NCBI GenBank assembly: GCA_947623645.1
Contig: CANQHK010000014.1
Coordinates: forward strand, 1-17,495
DNA from: an uncultured Bacilli bacterium
GTDB taxonomy: Bacteria > Bacillota_I > Bacilli_A > RF39 > UBA660
Direction: 5' to 3'
Length of the DNA: 17,495 bases
A program made the position numbers and the translations under genes. The notes under the pieces were generated by a model. It was not told where the DNA came from and ran no database searches. It was given only the letters and a program-made list of their open reading frames with translations. How positions within the stretch are numbered: the first letter of the stretch is position 1; each line of letters opens with the position of its first letter. Positions 1 through 8,040 of this stretch are shown here, piece by piece.

Positions 1-2
1 TT

Positions 3-1715
3 GGAAAGGAATATCACTATGTATTAGCATGCAATGAGTGTAGCAAAAATGAAAAGTTGGCTATATATGGTGAACAGGTAGCAAATTCTTTTTCACAGAG
101 TTCTATGGTTTTGTCTGGGACTTCTATTTCAACTGAAAAAGTTATTTTTGTATCTTTTCTTTTGTTAATTGTAAGTGCTATCTTGATTTATTCAGTTATT
201 GATAAAGAAAAATTTTCTTGTTCATTTCTTCACAAGAATATATATTTTATACCTATTTATTTTCTTATTAGTTTAGCGGCTGTTTGTTTTCTTTATCTTG
301 AGATTTATAATGTTCAATATTATTTTAATTTTTCTCTCAAAAAATTTGTTGTTTTACTTGTTTTTTTGGAAACACTTATTTTTCTTCTTTCTTATAAAAT
401 TAAAACAAATAAAATTACAATTGAACAATTTTTTCTATTAATGGCTATTCCTATTGGCTTATGTTATTTGATTTTTGTAATTCCAACAAATGTTGCCGAT
501 GAGAATGTGCATTATGCCACAGTTTATAAATTTAGTCAGGGAGAATTTTTCTTTACTAAAAATTTTACAGAATATCCAAAGCAAGTAGCAGAAAATTCTT
601 ATCCTAATTTGAAAACATATCAACAATTGAGTCCTTTGTTACATCTCAAAGCATCTTCTGAAAAAACGAAAATTAGTATTTCAGAATATAATATTACAAG
701 TTATTTACCTGCAGTAGTAGGAATTTCTTTGGGGAATATTTCACATTTACCACATTATATTGGATTTTACTTAGGGAGAATTTTAACTTTTATTTCTTTT
801 TTAGCATTGGGATACTTTTCGATACGATTAATACCTATTGGTAAATTGTTAACTTGTATTTATTTGATGAGTCCAATGTTTTTACACCAAGCAATATCTG
901 TATCTGCAGATGCTATGATTAATAGTATTTGTATTTTCTATATTGCTTATGTTTTTTATCTACTTCATAAACAAACTAAAATGGAAAAAAAAGAAAAGTA
1001 CTGTCTTTATATTCTTATGTTTCTTATGGCAACTTTAAAATATGTATATATTCCGTTGATTTTGTTCTCTTTACTATTTCTTTTTAAAAAAAACTTGTCA
1101 AAAAAAGAAAAAGTGATTATATTTTTAGTAACAGTTGTTGCAGGATTAACTTGTATATTTTTATTTCTCTTACATTCTTATGTTCCGCGCGAAATAGAAT
1201 CTAGCTATATATCTGAAAATAATATTAGTTTGAGTCAACAACTTCAATATTTAATTCAAAATCCAACTAAAATTTTCTATGTATTTCAGAAAACATATGC
1301 TCAAAAAGGAGATTTTTATATAGAAACTTTTTTAGGAACAAACCTTGGAAGTTTAAATATCAATATTAGTCGGCATATTTTATATCCTTATTTAATTCTG
1401 TTGTTTTTTGCGCCATTTATGATTGAGGAAAAAAAGAATTATACATTAATAGAAAAAGTTTTTATGGGAGTCATTGCAATTTTCATTTTTTATCTTACTT
1501 TGCTTGCTATGTATTTGACGTGGACTATTGTTGGAGAAAGTATTGTTGAAGGGGTTCAAGGTCGGTACTTTTTGCCAATTATGATTTTACCATTGTTGTT
1601 ATTGTGTGATAAGGATAAATACTTAAAATTTAAACATCCATATCTCGTCTGTTCTATTGTTTTATGTTTAGTTCATTATAATGTAATTGCAACAATTATT
1701 AATTATTTTATATAA
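3..1715 (+). CDS. DUF2142-like multi-pass membrane protein (5' end outside window)
   Basis: The reading frame is open from base 3 to the stop at 1713-1715, so the gene starts upstream. The TTG at 57 has no ribosome site, and the codons before it read as protein (GKEYHYVLACNEC...). The first ~35 residues look like the end of an extracytoplasmic beta-rich domain. After them come about ten hydrophobic segments. Four precede the motif P-T-N-V-A-D-E-N-V-H-Y (around 480-515), which resembles the conserved 'DE..H' at the start of the first outer loop in DUF2142 proteins. The rest is hydrophobic helices and one long polar loop (about 540-710). Known: DUF2142 proteins are found in surface-polysaccharide and glycan loci and resemble GT-C fold enzymes. 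Inference: it transfers a sugar from a polyprenyl-phosphate donor, perhaps made by the next gene; a Wzy-type polymerase is an alternative. Family call fairly sure, function not. Confidence 0.7.
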   Translation, partial: GKEYHYVLACNECSKNEKLAIYGEQVANSFSQSSMVLSGTSISTEKVIFVSFLLLIVSAILIYSVIDKEKFSCSFLHKNIYFIPIYFLISLAAVCFLYLEIYNVQYYFNFSLKKFVVLLVFLETLIFLLSYKIKTNKITIEQFFLLMAIPIGLCYLIFVIPTNVADENVHYATVYKFSQGEFFFTKNFTEYPKQVAENSYPNLKTYQQLSPLLHLKASSEKTKISISEYNITSYLPAVVGISLGNISHLPHYIGFYLGRILTFISFLALGYFSIRLIPIGKLLTCIYLMSPMFLHQAISVSADAMINSICIFYIAYVFYLLHKQTKMEKKEKYCLYILMFLMATLKYVYIPLILFSLLFLFKKNLSKKEKVIIFLVTVVAGLTCIFLFLLHSYVPREIESSYISENNISLSQQLQYLIQNPTKIFYVFQKTYAQKGDFYIETFLGTNLGSLNINISRHILYPYLILLFFAPFMIEEKKNYTLIEKVFMGVIAIFIFYLTLLAMYLTWTIVGESIVEGVQGRYFLPIMILPLLLLCDKDKYLKFKHPYLVCSIVLCLVHYNVIATIINYFI

Positions 1716-1729
1716 GGAGGTTCGTAGTA

Positions 1730-2455
1730 ATGGCAAAAAATGATAAACTATTGTTTATAATTCCGGCATATAACGAAGAAGAAAATATATTAAAAGTTGT
1801 TAATACTATAAATAATTATAAAAAAAAGTCACAACAAAAATATGATTTGATTGTTATTAACGATGGATCTTCTGATAATACAGAACGAATTTTAACAGAG
1901 AATCGTATCCCTCATATTCGACTAATCCATAATTTAGGGATTGGTGGTGCAGTCCAAACGGGATATCGATATGCTCTTGAGAATGATTATGATATTGCTA
2001 TTCAATATGATGGGGATGGACAACATGATATTCAATATGCCGAAAAGATTATTGCTCCTATTTTAAACGGAGAAGCAGATATGGTAATTGGTTCAAGATT
2101 TATTGATAAAAATAGTAATAGTTTCAAATCGAGTTTTGTTCGGAGAATAGGAATTAAATTAATTTCTTTTGTTATAAAATTTAAGACGAATAAAATGATT
2201 TATGATACAACTTCCGGATTTCGTGCCATTAACAAAAAAGTTATGGAAACATTTGTAGATGATTATCCTATTGAATATCCAGAACCTATTTCTACTGTCC
2301 ATGCTTTACAGAAAAATTATAAAGTTAAAGAAGTTCCTGTTGAAATGCATGAAAGAAAAGGTGGAAAATCTTCTATTACAAGTTGGAAAAGTATTTATTA
2401 TATGATTAATGTAATACTTTCAATTTTAATTGTTGAAAGGAAGTGTAACAAATGA
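1730..2455 (+). CDS. GT2 glycosyltransferase, polyprenyl-phosphate sugar synthase-like (DPM1-type)
   Basis: A 241-residue GT-A fold enzyme. It has the N-terminal IPAYNEEENI signature, an NDGSSDNT nucleotide-sugar loop (D45-G46-S47), a YDGDGQHD metal-binding stretch (D94, D96, D100) and a GSRF motif near residue 121. These match the dolichyl/polyprenyl-phosphate mannose/glucose synthase-like branch of GT2, which loads a sugar from a nucleotide donor onto undecaprenyl phosphate on the cytoplasmic face. Unlike GtrB-type relatives such as the gene at 8523, it has no pair of C-terminal membrane helices. There is only a short hydrophobic stretch (YYMINVILSILIV) before the end. A strong ribosome site (AAGGAGG, 1714-1720) overlaps the stop of the upstream gene. 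It ends in an ATGA overlap with the DUF2304 gene, so the two are probably translationally coupled. The exact sugar is unknown. Confidence 0.85.
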   Translation: MAKNDKLLFIIPAYNEEENILKVVNTINNYKKKSQQKYDLIVINDGSSDNTERILTENRIPHIRLIHNLGIGGAVQTGYRYALENDYDIAIQYDGDGQHDIQYAEKIIAPILNGEADMVIGSRFIDKNSNSFKSSFVRRIGIKLISFVIKFKTNKMIYDTTSGFRAINKKVMETFVDDYPIEYPEPISTVHALQKNYKVKEVPVEMHERKGGKSSITSWKSIYYMINVILSILIVERKCNK

Positions 2456-2802
2456 CTTTAAATTTAAGGATTGACTTACTTATATTTTCCATCCTTTTAC
2501 TTCTTTTAATTTTTAAATTTATGAAGGATAAAAAAATTCCAGTGAAATATGCTTTAGTCTGGATTTTTGCCTCTGCTATTCTATTATTTGTTTCTTTATT
2601 CCCAAAATTTTTAGGACATATTGCCAGTTTAATTGGATTTGAAGTGCTTGTTAATTTGGTTATTGCCATCTTACTAGTTTTATTATTATATATCACTTTA
2701 GTTCTTACCATCATTGTATCCAAACAGCAAAAGAAAATTACCATTTTGATTCAAGAAGTTTCTTTATTGAAAGGGGAACAAAATAATGATAAAAAATCCT
2801 AA
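2452..2802 (+). CDS. DUF2304 family small membrane protein
   Basis: A 116-residue protein with three hydrophobic helices (residues about 5-22, 31-50, 60-90) and a polar, Lys/Gln-rich C-terminal tail with a predicted helical 'QQKKITILIQEVSLLKGEQ' stretch. The order of helices and the KYALVWIFASAILLFVSLFP segment fit DUF2304, a family of about 115 residues found beside GT2 genes. The start ATG at 2452 overlaps the stop of the GT2 gene (ATGA) and is preceded by GAAAGGAAG. Inference: it anchors or stabilises the upstream anchorless GT2 at the membrane, as small DPM2/DPM3 subunits do for eukaryotic DPM1. The biochemical role of the family is not established as far as I know. Confidence 0.8.
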   Translation: MTLNLRIDLLIFSILLLLLIFKFMKDKKIPVKYALVWIFASAILLFVSLFPKFLGHIASLIGFEVLVNLVIAILLVLLLYITLVLTIIVSKQQKKITILIQEVSLLKGEQNNDKKS

Positions 2803-3766
2803 AATATCCATTATTGTTCCTGTTTATAACCCATCTAATAAAATTAAAATTTTGCTCGATAGTTTGTTAAATCAAACTTATCAAAATTTTGAAATACTAT
2901 TAATGGATGATGGATCTACGGATGATTCCCTAACAATTATGCAGAAATACGAAGCAAAATATCCAGAAAAAATTATTGTTCACTCTAGAAAAAATAAAGG
3001 ACTCAGCTATACTCGAAATGAAGGATTAAGATATGCAACGGGAGAGTATTTAACATTTTGCGATAATGATGATGAAGTAGAAAAAGATTATCTTGAAAGT
3101 TTTATCAATATTCTTCAAAAAGAAGATTATGATATTTTAGTAGGTGGATATAAAAGAATGAGTTATGAAGGAAAGACTTTATTTACTCGTAAACTAGAAA
3201 ACCAACCTATAGCTTTGTATATTCAACTTGCTTGTTGGGGAAAACTTTATAAAACAAGTTTTATTATGGAGAATCATTTTGAATTTTTGAATACAAAAAT
3301 TGCAGACGATTTTTATTTTAATATTTTAGCTTATCAAAAGGCAGAAAAAATTTATATTATGGACACTACCAAATACCATTGGCTATACAATCAAGAAAGT
3401 CTATCAAATACAAAAAATAAAAAGTTAAATTATACAGATGATTTAATTTTTACTTTAAGCACGATTGATAAAAAAATTAAAATAGCAAAAGATCGGGAAC
3501 TATTAGAGTATTTTTATTTAAGAACCATTGTTTATTACCTTCTTTTTTCGTGCAAGGGAGCTTCCAAAAAGAAAATTTCTAAAAGCTATGATACGTTCTT
3601 TCAATGGTTTTATAGTGTTCAAAAAGTAAAAGGGAAAAATAAGTATTTAGGAATTACGAAAAAATATGGTGAAGAGGTTTCGGTAAAATGGATTATGTCT
3701 TTGTTCTTACTTTTACAAAAACTAGGAATTATCAAATTTGCCATATTTGTATATAGTAAAATTTAG
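2786..3766 (+). CDS. GT2 family glycosyltransferase (surface polysaccharide)
   Basis: A 326-residue GT-A enzyme. Seen: a VPVYNPSNKI start, a DDGSTDDS loop (D41-D42-G43-S44), a CDNDDEV metal-binding DxD equivalent (D93, D95, D96), a CWGKLYK motif (usually WNKLYK in capsule GT2 enzymes) and the likely catalytic-base region ADDFYFN (D174-D175). The C-terminal ~100 residues are basic and partly helical, typical of processive-independent capsule/LOS side-chain transferases. It would add one sugar to a lipid-linked oligosaccharide on the cytoplasmic face. The start ATG at 2786 lies inside the end of the DUF2304 gene (17-base overlap) and has AAGGGG at 2771-2776. Donor and acceptor cannot be told from sequence. 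Confidence 0.85.
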   Translation: MIKNPKISIIVPVYNPSNKIKILLDSLLNQTYQNFEILLMDDGSTDDSLTIMQKYEAKYPEKIIVHSRKNKGLSYTRNEGLRYATGEYLTFCDNDDEVEKDYLESFINILQKEDYDILVGGYKRMSYEGKTLFTRKLENQPIALYIQLACWGKLYKTSFIMENHFEFLNTKIADDFYFNILAYQKAEKIYIMDTTKYHWLYNQESLSNTKNKKLNYTDDLIFTLSTIDKKIKIAKDRELLEYFYLRTIVYYLLFSCKGASKKKISKSYDTFFQWFYSVQKVKGKNKYLGITKKYGEEVSVKWIMSLFLLLQKLGIIKFAIFVYSKI

Positions 3767-3775
3767 AGGTTTTTT

Positions 3776-5008
3776 ATGAAAAAGGATAATAAATATAAAA
3801 TTATGTGGAATACAGTAGGTTCTACTCTAAACGCTTGTACTTCTTTGATTCTTTTAATTATTGTTACAAGAATAAACGGTATAAATGATGCTGGAATTTT
3901 TAGTTATTCTTTTGCAACAGCCTGTTTGTTCTATACTTTAAGTATTTATTCCACTCGTGTTTTCCAAGCAACTGATTTAAATAAAAAACATAGTGATAGT
4001 GATTATGTATTTAATCGACTTATCACTTCTCTTATCATGTTTGCAATTGCTTTTCTTTTCTGTGTTCTTCGAAATTATGATTTATATAAAACTACAATTT
4101 TACTTTTACTTTGTTTTTTTAAATGTATAGAAACAATGGAAGAGACATTATATGGAATGTTACAAAAAAACGATTTCTTGGACTTAGTTGGAAAAAGTAT
4201 GACTTTCCGCTCGATATCTGTTTATTTATTGTTTTTAGTAATTGATTTACTAACTCATAATTTATTGTTCACAATTATATTTACAATTTTGTTTTATATA
4301 ATTTACGTAATTTGTTATGATCTAAAAAAATTAAAGTATATAAAATACAATAAGACGAGCTTTTCCAAAGAAACCAATCTTATTCTCTTAAGAGAAGGAT
4401 GGAACACATTTTTATTTTCATTTTTGTCCATTTATATTCTAAATGCTCCAAGATATGCAATTGATAGTTATTTATCTGCAAATTTACAAACAATTTATGG
4501 GATTATATCCATGCCAGCCATGGCAATGTCTCTACTTACTCAATTTATTGTCCAACCATTCTTAGTAAAAATTTCAGAAGCTTTATCCGAACAGGATATA
4601 AGTATCATTCGAAAGATTACTAGAAATTTAATTTTCTTTATGCTTGGTCTTGGGGGAGTAGTTTTACTTATCGCATATATTTTAGGAATCCCTACATTAG
4701 AGTTCCTTTATGATTTAGAGTTAGATGAATATAAGCTCCAATTTATGATTATCATGTTTGGTGCATTGGCTTATGGAATGACCATTCTCATTTCCTATAT
4801 TTTAATTGCTTTGCGAAAGACCTTCTGTCAGGTTATCATTGTTGTTATAACAGCTTGTATTGCCTTTCTTCTTTCTAATATTTTTGTAAAATCTAACTCT
4901 CTTGATGGCGCCGCCATTAGTTACCTTATTATTATGTTTACAGAAACAATATTGTATCTTGGAGTTTTATTTTTTCAAATTAAAAAATTAGATTCTAAAA
5001 AAAATTAA
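3776..5008 (+). CDS. Wzx-like polysaccharide flippase (MOP superfamily)
   Basis: A 410-residue, very hydrophobic protein with about twelve predicted membrane helices. The N-terminus (MWNTVGSTLNACTSLILLIIVTRINGINDAGIFSYSFATA) is typical of the polysaccharide biosynthesis branch of the MOP/MATE superfamily: helix 1, then a conserved 'G...G.FS.a.a' stretch. Length is near the low end for Wzx/RfbX (roughly 400-480). It would translocate undecaprenyl-diphosphate-linked repeat units across the membrane. Spacing from the previous gene is 9 bases with GAGGT at 3766-3770, and the gene is embedded among GT genes as Wzx genes usually are. Teichoic or exopolysaccharide flippase cannot be separated from sequence alone. 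Confidence 0.85.
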   Translation: MKKDNKYKIMWNTVGSTLNACTSLILLIIVTRINGINDAGIFSYSFATACLFYTLSIYSTRVFQATDLNKKHSDSDYVFNRLITSLIMFAIAFLFCVLRNYDLYKTTILLLLCFFKCIETMEETLYGMLQKNDFLDLVGKSMTFRSISVYLLFLVIDLLTHNLLFTIIFTILFYIIYVICYDLKKLKYIKYNKTSFSKETNLILLREGWNTFLFSFLSIYILNAPRYAIDSYLSANLQTIYGIISMPAMAMSLLTQFIVQPFLVKISEALSEQDISIIRKITRNLIFFMLGLGGVVLLIAYILGIPTLEFLYDLELDEYKLQFMIIMFGALAYGMTILISYILIALRKTFCQVIIVVITACIAFLLSNIFVKSNSLDGAAISYLIIMFTETILYLGVLFFQIKKLDSKKN

Positions 5009-5023
5009 AAGTGGAGGTTAAAA

Positions 5024-5797
5024 ATGAAAATTACATTAATAACAGTATGCTTTAATTCCGAAAAAACAATTGAAGAAACACTTCAATCTGTTTTGATGCA
5101 AACTTATGACAATTACGAATATTGGATTATCGATGGTAAAAGTAAGGATCATACAATGAATATCGTAAAGGAATATGAAAAGAAATTTAAAGGAAAACTA
5201 AAATACATTTCTGAAAAAGATAAAGGTTTGTATGATGCAATGAACAAAGGAATTAAAAAAGCAACGGGAGAAGTTATTGGTATTTTAAATTCAGATGATA
5301 TTTTTGCTGATGAGAATGTTTTAAAAACAGTTGCAGAAACTTTTGAAAAAGCGAATTGTGATGCAACTTATTCTGATTTGTTATTTATGGATGAAGAAAC
5401 AATGAGTATTCCACAAAGAATTTTTAAAAGCAAAACCGGAAATTATAAATTTGGGTGGTATCCACCGCATCCAACTCTTTATGTAAAGAAAAGTATTTAT
5501 GAAAAATATGGACTATATAATCAAGATTTTCGAATTGCTGCAGATTATGATTTTATGTTAAGAATTATGAAAAATAACGTTTCTATGCAATACATTGAAA
5601 AGAATCTCATTTATATGCGAAGTGGAGGAGTTAGCACAAATGGTTTAAAGGGTTATTATAAAAGTTTTAAAGAATCTCTCAAGGTTTTAAAAATAAATCA
5701 TGTAAAATTTCCACTTTTTGTCAATTGTTTTCGCACTATACGTATTTTATCTCAGGGAATTCAAGCAAAATTCAAGAAAAAAGAGAATTTTAATTAA
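5024..5797 (+). CDS. GT2 family glycosyltransferase (WcaA/WcaE-like)
   Basis: A 257-residue GT-A enzyme: ITVCFNSEKTIEETLQSVLMQTYDNYEYWIIDGKSKDHT at the N-terminus (D37-G38 in place of the usual DGSSxD), DKGLYDAMNKGIKKATGEVIGILNSDD in the middle (NSDD at 89-92 is the metal-binding site) and WYPPHPTLYVKK plus AADYDFMLRI in the acceptor half. This pattern is typical of exopolysaccharide/colanic-acid type GT2 enzymes related to WcaA/WcaE. It would add a sugar to the lipid-linked unit in the cytoplasm. It follows the flippase by 15 bases with a GGAGG site and is the last gene before a terminator, so it closes the first transcription unit. Confidence 0.85.
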   Translation: MKITLITVCFNSEKTIEETLQSVLMQTYDNYEYWIIDGKSKDHTMNIVKEYEKKFKGKLKYISEKDKGLYDAMNKGIKKATGEVIGILNSDDIFADENVLKTVAETFEKANCDATYSDLLFMDEETMSIPQRIFKSKTGNYKFGWYPPHPTLYVKKSIYEKYGLYNQDFRIAADYDFMLRIMKNNVSMQYIEKNLIYMRSGGVSTNGLKGYYKSFKESLKVLKINHVKFPLFVNCFRTIRILSQGIQAKFKKKENFN

Positions 5798-5803
5798 ATC
5801 GAT

Positions 5804-5826
5804 GAAGCTTTTGGGCTTCCTTTTTT
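5804..5826 (+). terminator. Rho-independent terminator after the first GT unit
   Basis: GAAGC (5804-5808) pairs with GCTTC (5815-5819) around a 6-base loop, followed at once by C and six T (5821-5826), with more T-rich sequence after that. It lies seven bases after the stop of the GT2 gene. The stem is short (5 bp), so termination may be partial, but a promoter follows directly. Confidence 0.65.
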
Positions 5827-5833
5827 CTTTTTC

Positions 5834-5862
5834 TTGTAATTTTTACCATTTTAGCCTATAAT
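5834..5862 (+). promoter_or_regulatory. Sigma-A type promoter for the GT4-galE unit
   Basis: TTGTAA (5834-5839) and a perfect TATAAT (5857-5862) are separated by 17 bases. The -35 matches TTGACA in 4 of 6. The predicted transcript start (about 5867-5870) falls on or next to the ribosome site AGGTGG (5869-5874), so the 5' leader would be only about 10-13 bases. Confidence 0.7.
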
Positions 5863-5879
5863 AAGAATAGGTGGTACGA

Positions 5880-7076
5880 ATGAAGAAAGTTTCAATCTTA
5901 GCTTTACACTTAGGCTATGGTGGAATTGAAAAATCCATTGTAAGTCTTGCCAACTCTTTATGTGATTGTTACGATGTTAAAATTATATCGATTTATAAAC
6001 TCCAAGAAGAAAGTGCTTTTAAAATAGATAAGCGGGTAAATGTCCAATATTTAATCAACAGTGATATTGCAGAGCGAGTAAAGCTGTATAAAGAATTGTT
6101 TTTTCAAATAAAGTGGATAGAACTTTTCAAAGAAGTTTGGAAAGACTATTTTAAAAAATTAAAGATTTTATCTTTCTTAAAAGATACATTCTATGGTTTA
6201 AAAGTAATGCTTATCGATAGAAAAAGAAAAATGATTAAAGCAATTAAGAAAAATGATGCAGATATTATTGTATCGACTCGTGTTATGTTTAATACGTGGA
6301 CAGGCAAGTATGCCTCTAAAAAATGTTTAAAAATTGCTTGGGAACACAATCATCACCATGGTAATATGGAGTATGCCGCTTCTTTAGTAAAATCTTGTAA
6401 AAAGATGGATACTTTGGTACTGGTTTCTGAATCTCTTCGAATGTTTTATAAAAAACAAATGAAAGATGCTAATTATAAATGCAAATGTGTATGTATTCCA
6501 AATTCTTTAGAGTTTATTCCGAAAAAAACTTCTTTGTTAAATTCTTGCCATCTTATTTCTGTCGGACGTTTTTCAAGAGAAAAAGGAATGCCAGATTTGA
6601 TTGATGTGTTTTATAAAGCTTATCAAAAAAATCATGATTTGTTCCTCGACTTAGTAGGAGATGGAACTCAAAAGAATATGATTGTGGATAAAATTTATGA
6701 ATACGGATTAGAAAAGCATGTGAAAGTTCACGGTTATTTAACACAAGATAAAATCCAAAAATTATTAAATAAAGCAAGTATTTATCTTATGACGAGTTAT
6801 ACAGAGTCTTTTGGAATTGTTCTTTTAGAAGCGATGAGTAATGGTTTGCCATGTATTGCATATTCTTCTGCTGAAGGAGCTTGTGAATTAATTGAAAATG
6901 GGAAAGATGGATTTTTGATCGAAGATAGAGATAGTGATAAAATGGCGAGTAGAATTATTCAGTTGTTAGAAGATGATGATGCGAGAATGGAACTTGGGAA
7001 AAATGCTCGTGAAAAAAGTTTGAATTATGCATCCGCCTCTATTAAAAGCAAATGGCTAAAAGTTTTAAAACCATAG
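5880..7076 (+). CDS. GT4 family glycosyltransferase (GT-B fold)
   Basis: A 398-residue retaining glycosyltransferase with two Rossmann-like domains. The N-terminus has the acceptor-side glycine loop (LHLGYGGIEKSIVSLA). The C-terminal donor domain has SVGRFSREKG (R230 and K235 are the usual phosphate-contacting residues) and the EX7E motif TESFGIVLLEA (E309, E317), then PCIAY and a C-terminal helix. ATG 5880 is chosen over the GTG at 5871 because AGGTGG (5869-5874) is correctly spaced for it and the GTG lies inside that site and at the predicted transcript start. It is the first gene of the second transcription unit, followed by pssD after 8 bases. Likely adds a hexose to the lipid-linked glycan; the sugar is unknown. 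Confidence 0.88.
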   Translation: MKKVSILALHLGYGGIEKSIVSLANSLCDCYDVKIISIYKLQEESAFKIDKRVNVQYLINSDIAERVKLYKELFFQIKWIELFKEVWKDYFKKLKILSFLKDTFYGLKVMLIDRKRKMIKAIKKNDADIIVSTRVMFNTWTGKYASKKCLKIAWEHNHHHGNMEYAASLVKSCKKMDTLVLVSESLRMFYKKQMKDANYKCKCVCIPNSLEFIPKKTSLLNSCHLISVGRFSREKGMPDLIDVFYKAYQKNHDLFLDLVGDGTQKNMIVDKIYEYGLEKHVKVHGYLTQDKIQKLLNKASIYLMTSYTESFGIVLLEAMSNGLPCIAYSSAEGACELIENGKDGFLIEDRDSDKMASRIIQLLEDDDARMELGKNAREKSLNYASASIKSKWLKVLKP

Positions 7077-7084
7077 GAGATATT

Positions 7085-7555
7085 ATGAAAAAAGTATTAT
7101 TTATATCGAGTTGTGGAGGACATTTTACAGAACTGATTCAATTAAAAGAGATGTTTTCGAAATATGATTACCATATCATTACCGAAAAGACAAAAGATAA
7201 TTTATCTTTAAAAGATAAATATCATGAAAAAATTGATTTTCTCATTTATGGAACCAAAGATCATCCTGTAACGTACCCATTTAAACTTTTGGCGAATTGC
7301 TTTTTAAGTCTTTTCTATTTTTTGAAATATCGTCCTGGTTATATTGTAACAACGGGTGTTCATACAGCTGGACCAATGTGTTGCATTGCAAAACTTTTTG
7401 GAAAAAAAATTATCTACATCGAAACTTTTGCTAATGTTCACTCGAAAACAGCAACAGGGAGACTCATTTATCATTTTGCTGATTTATTTATCGTTCAATG
7501 GGAGAGTATGCTTGAAGTTTATCCCAAGGCAACGTATGGGGGGTGGATTTTTTGA
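7085..7555 (+). CDS. pssD: PssD/Alg14-like membrane subunit of a two-part glycosyltransferase
   Basis: A 156-residue protein equal to the N-terminal half of a GT-B (GT28-like) enzyme. It starts FISSCGGHFTELIQL (G11-G12-H13 form the acceptor glycine loop), has a hydrophobic segment PFKLLANCFLSLFYFLKY (about residues 61-78) and the TTGVHTAGP motif (89-97), and ends ATYGGWIF. This is the layout of Alg14, PssD and Cps14F, which bind the lipid acceptor and recruit the catalytic partner. ATG 7085 (TAGGAGA at 7074-7080) is chosen over the in-frame ATG at 7052, which lies inside the GT4 gene. The partner PssE follows with an overlapping start. Known homologues add Glc, Gal or GlcNAc to lipid-linked sugars; here the sugar is unknown. 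Confidence 0.85.
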   Translation: MKKVLFISSCGGHFTELIQLKEMFSKYDYHIITEKTKDNLSLKDKYHEKIDFLIYGTKDHPVTYPFKLLANCFLSLFYFLKYRPGYIVTTGVHTAGPMCCIAKLFGKKIIYIETFANVHSKTATGRLIYHFADLFIVQWESMLEVYPKATYGGWIF

Positions 7556-8031
7556 TATTTGTATCTCTTGGAACGCAGGATAAAAGTTTTGAAAGACTTT
7601 TAAAAATAATTGATTCTGCAATCGAAAAAAAGATTATTCAAGAAGAAGTCATTGTTCAAGCAGGTTATACTTCTTATTCTTCTAAAAATATGAAGATATT
7701 GGATTATGTTAGTAAAGATGATTTCGAAAAATATATTCAAGAGTGTAGTTTATTGATTACTCATGGAGGAGTAGGGAGTATTTTTACGGGACTCAAAAAC
7801 AATAAGAAAGTACTCGTCATGCCTAGGCGGGCAGAATATAAAGAACAACATAACAATCATCAATTAGAAATTACAGAAGAGTTTACAAAAGAGGGTTATA
7901 TTTTAAGTTTTCACGATGAAGAAACATTTCTGGAAGCTTACCAAAAGCAAAAAGATTTTGTACCTAAAAAATATAAATCGAATACAAAAAATATGGTTCG
8001 TTTAATCGAAGAATTTATTGATAAAAATTAG
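7552..8031 (+). CDS. pssE: PssE/Alg13-like catalytic subunit of a two-part glycosyltransferase
   Basis: A 159-residue protein equal to the C-terminal donor-binding half of a GT28-like enzyme: IFVSLGTQDKSFERLL at the start, ITHGGVGSIFTGL (T70-H71-G72-G73-V74-G75) and PRRAEYKEQHNNHQLEI (about 90-106), both hallmarks of Alg13/PssE/Cps14G that bind the nucleotide sugar. I choose TTG 7552, whose bases overlap the pssD stop (TTGA). It is preceded at the right distance by GGGGGGTGG (7538-7546) and yields the usual family start M-I-F-V. The GTG at 7543 is the alternative but lies within that ribosome site. Tight overlap indicates coupled synthesis of the PssD-PssE complex at the inner face of the membrane. 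Confidence 0.85.
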   Translation: MIFVSLGTQDKSFERLLKIIDSAIEKKIIQEEVIVQAGYTSYSSKNMKILDYVSKDDFEKYIQECSLLITHGGVGSIFTGLKNNKKVLVMPRRAEYKEQHNNHQLEITEEFTKEGYILSFHDEETFLEAYQKQKDFVPKKYKSNTKNMVRLIEEFIDKN

Positions 8032-8040
8032 AGGTGAAGT

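Noticed and set aside
57..59. TTG as the start of the first gene
   Set aside because: No ribosome site, and the frame is open and protein-like back to the window edge, so the gene is truncated by the window.
5871..5873. GTG start for the GT4 gene
   Set aside because: It lies inside the ribosome site AGGTGG and at the predicted transcript start; ATG 5880 is well placed and matches the family N-terminus.
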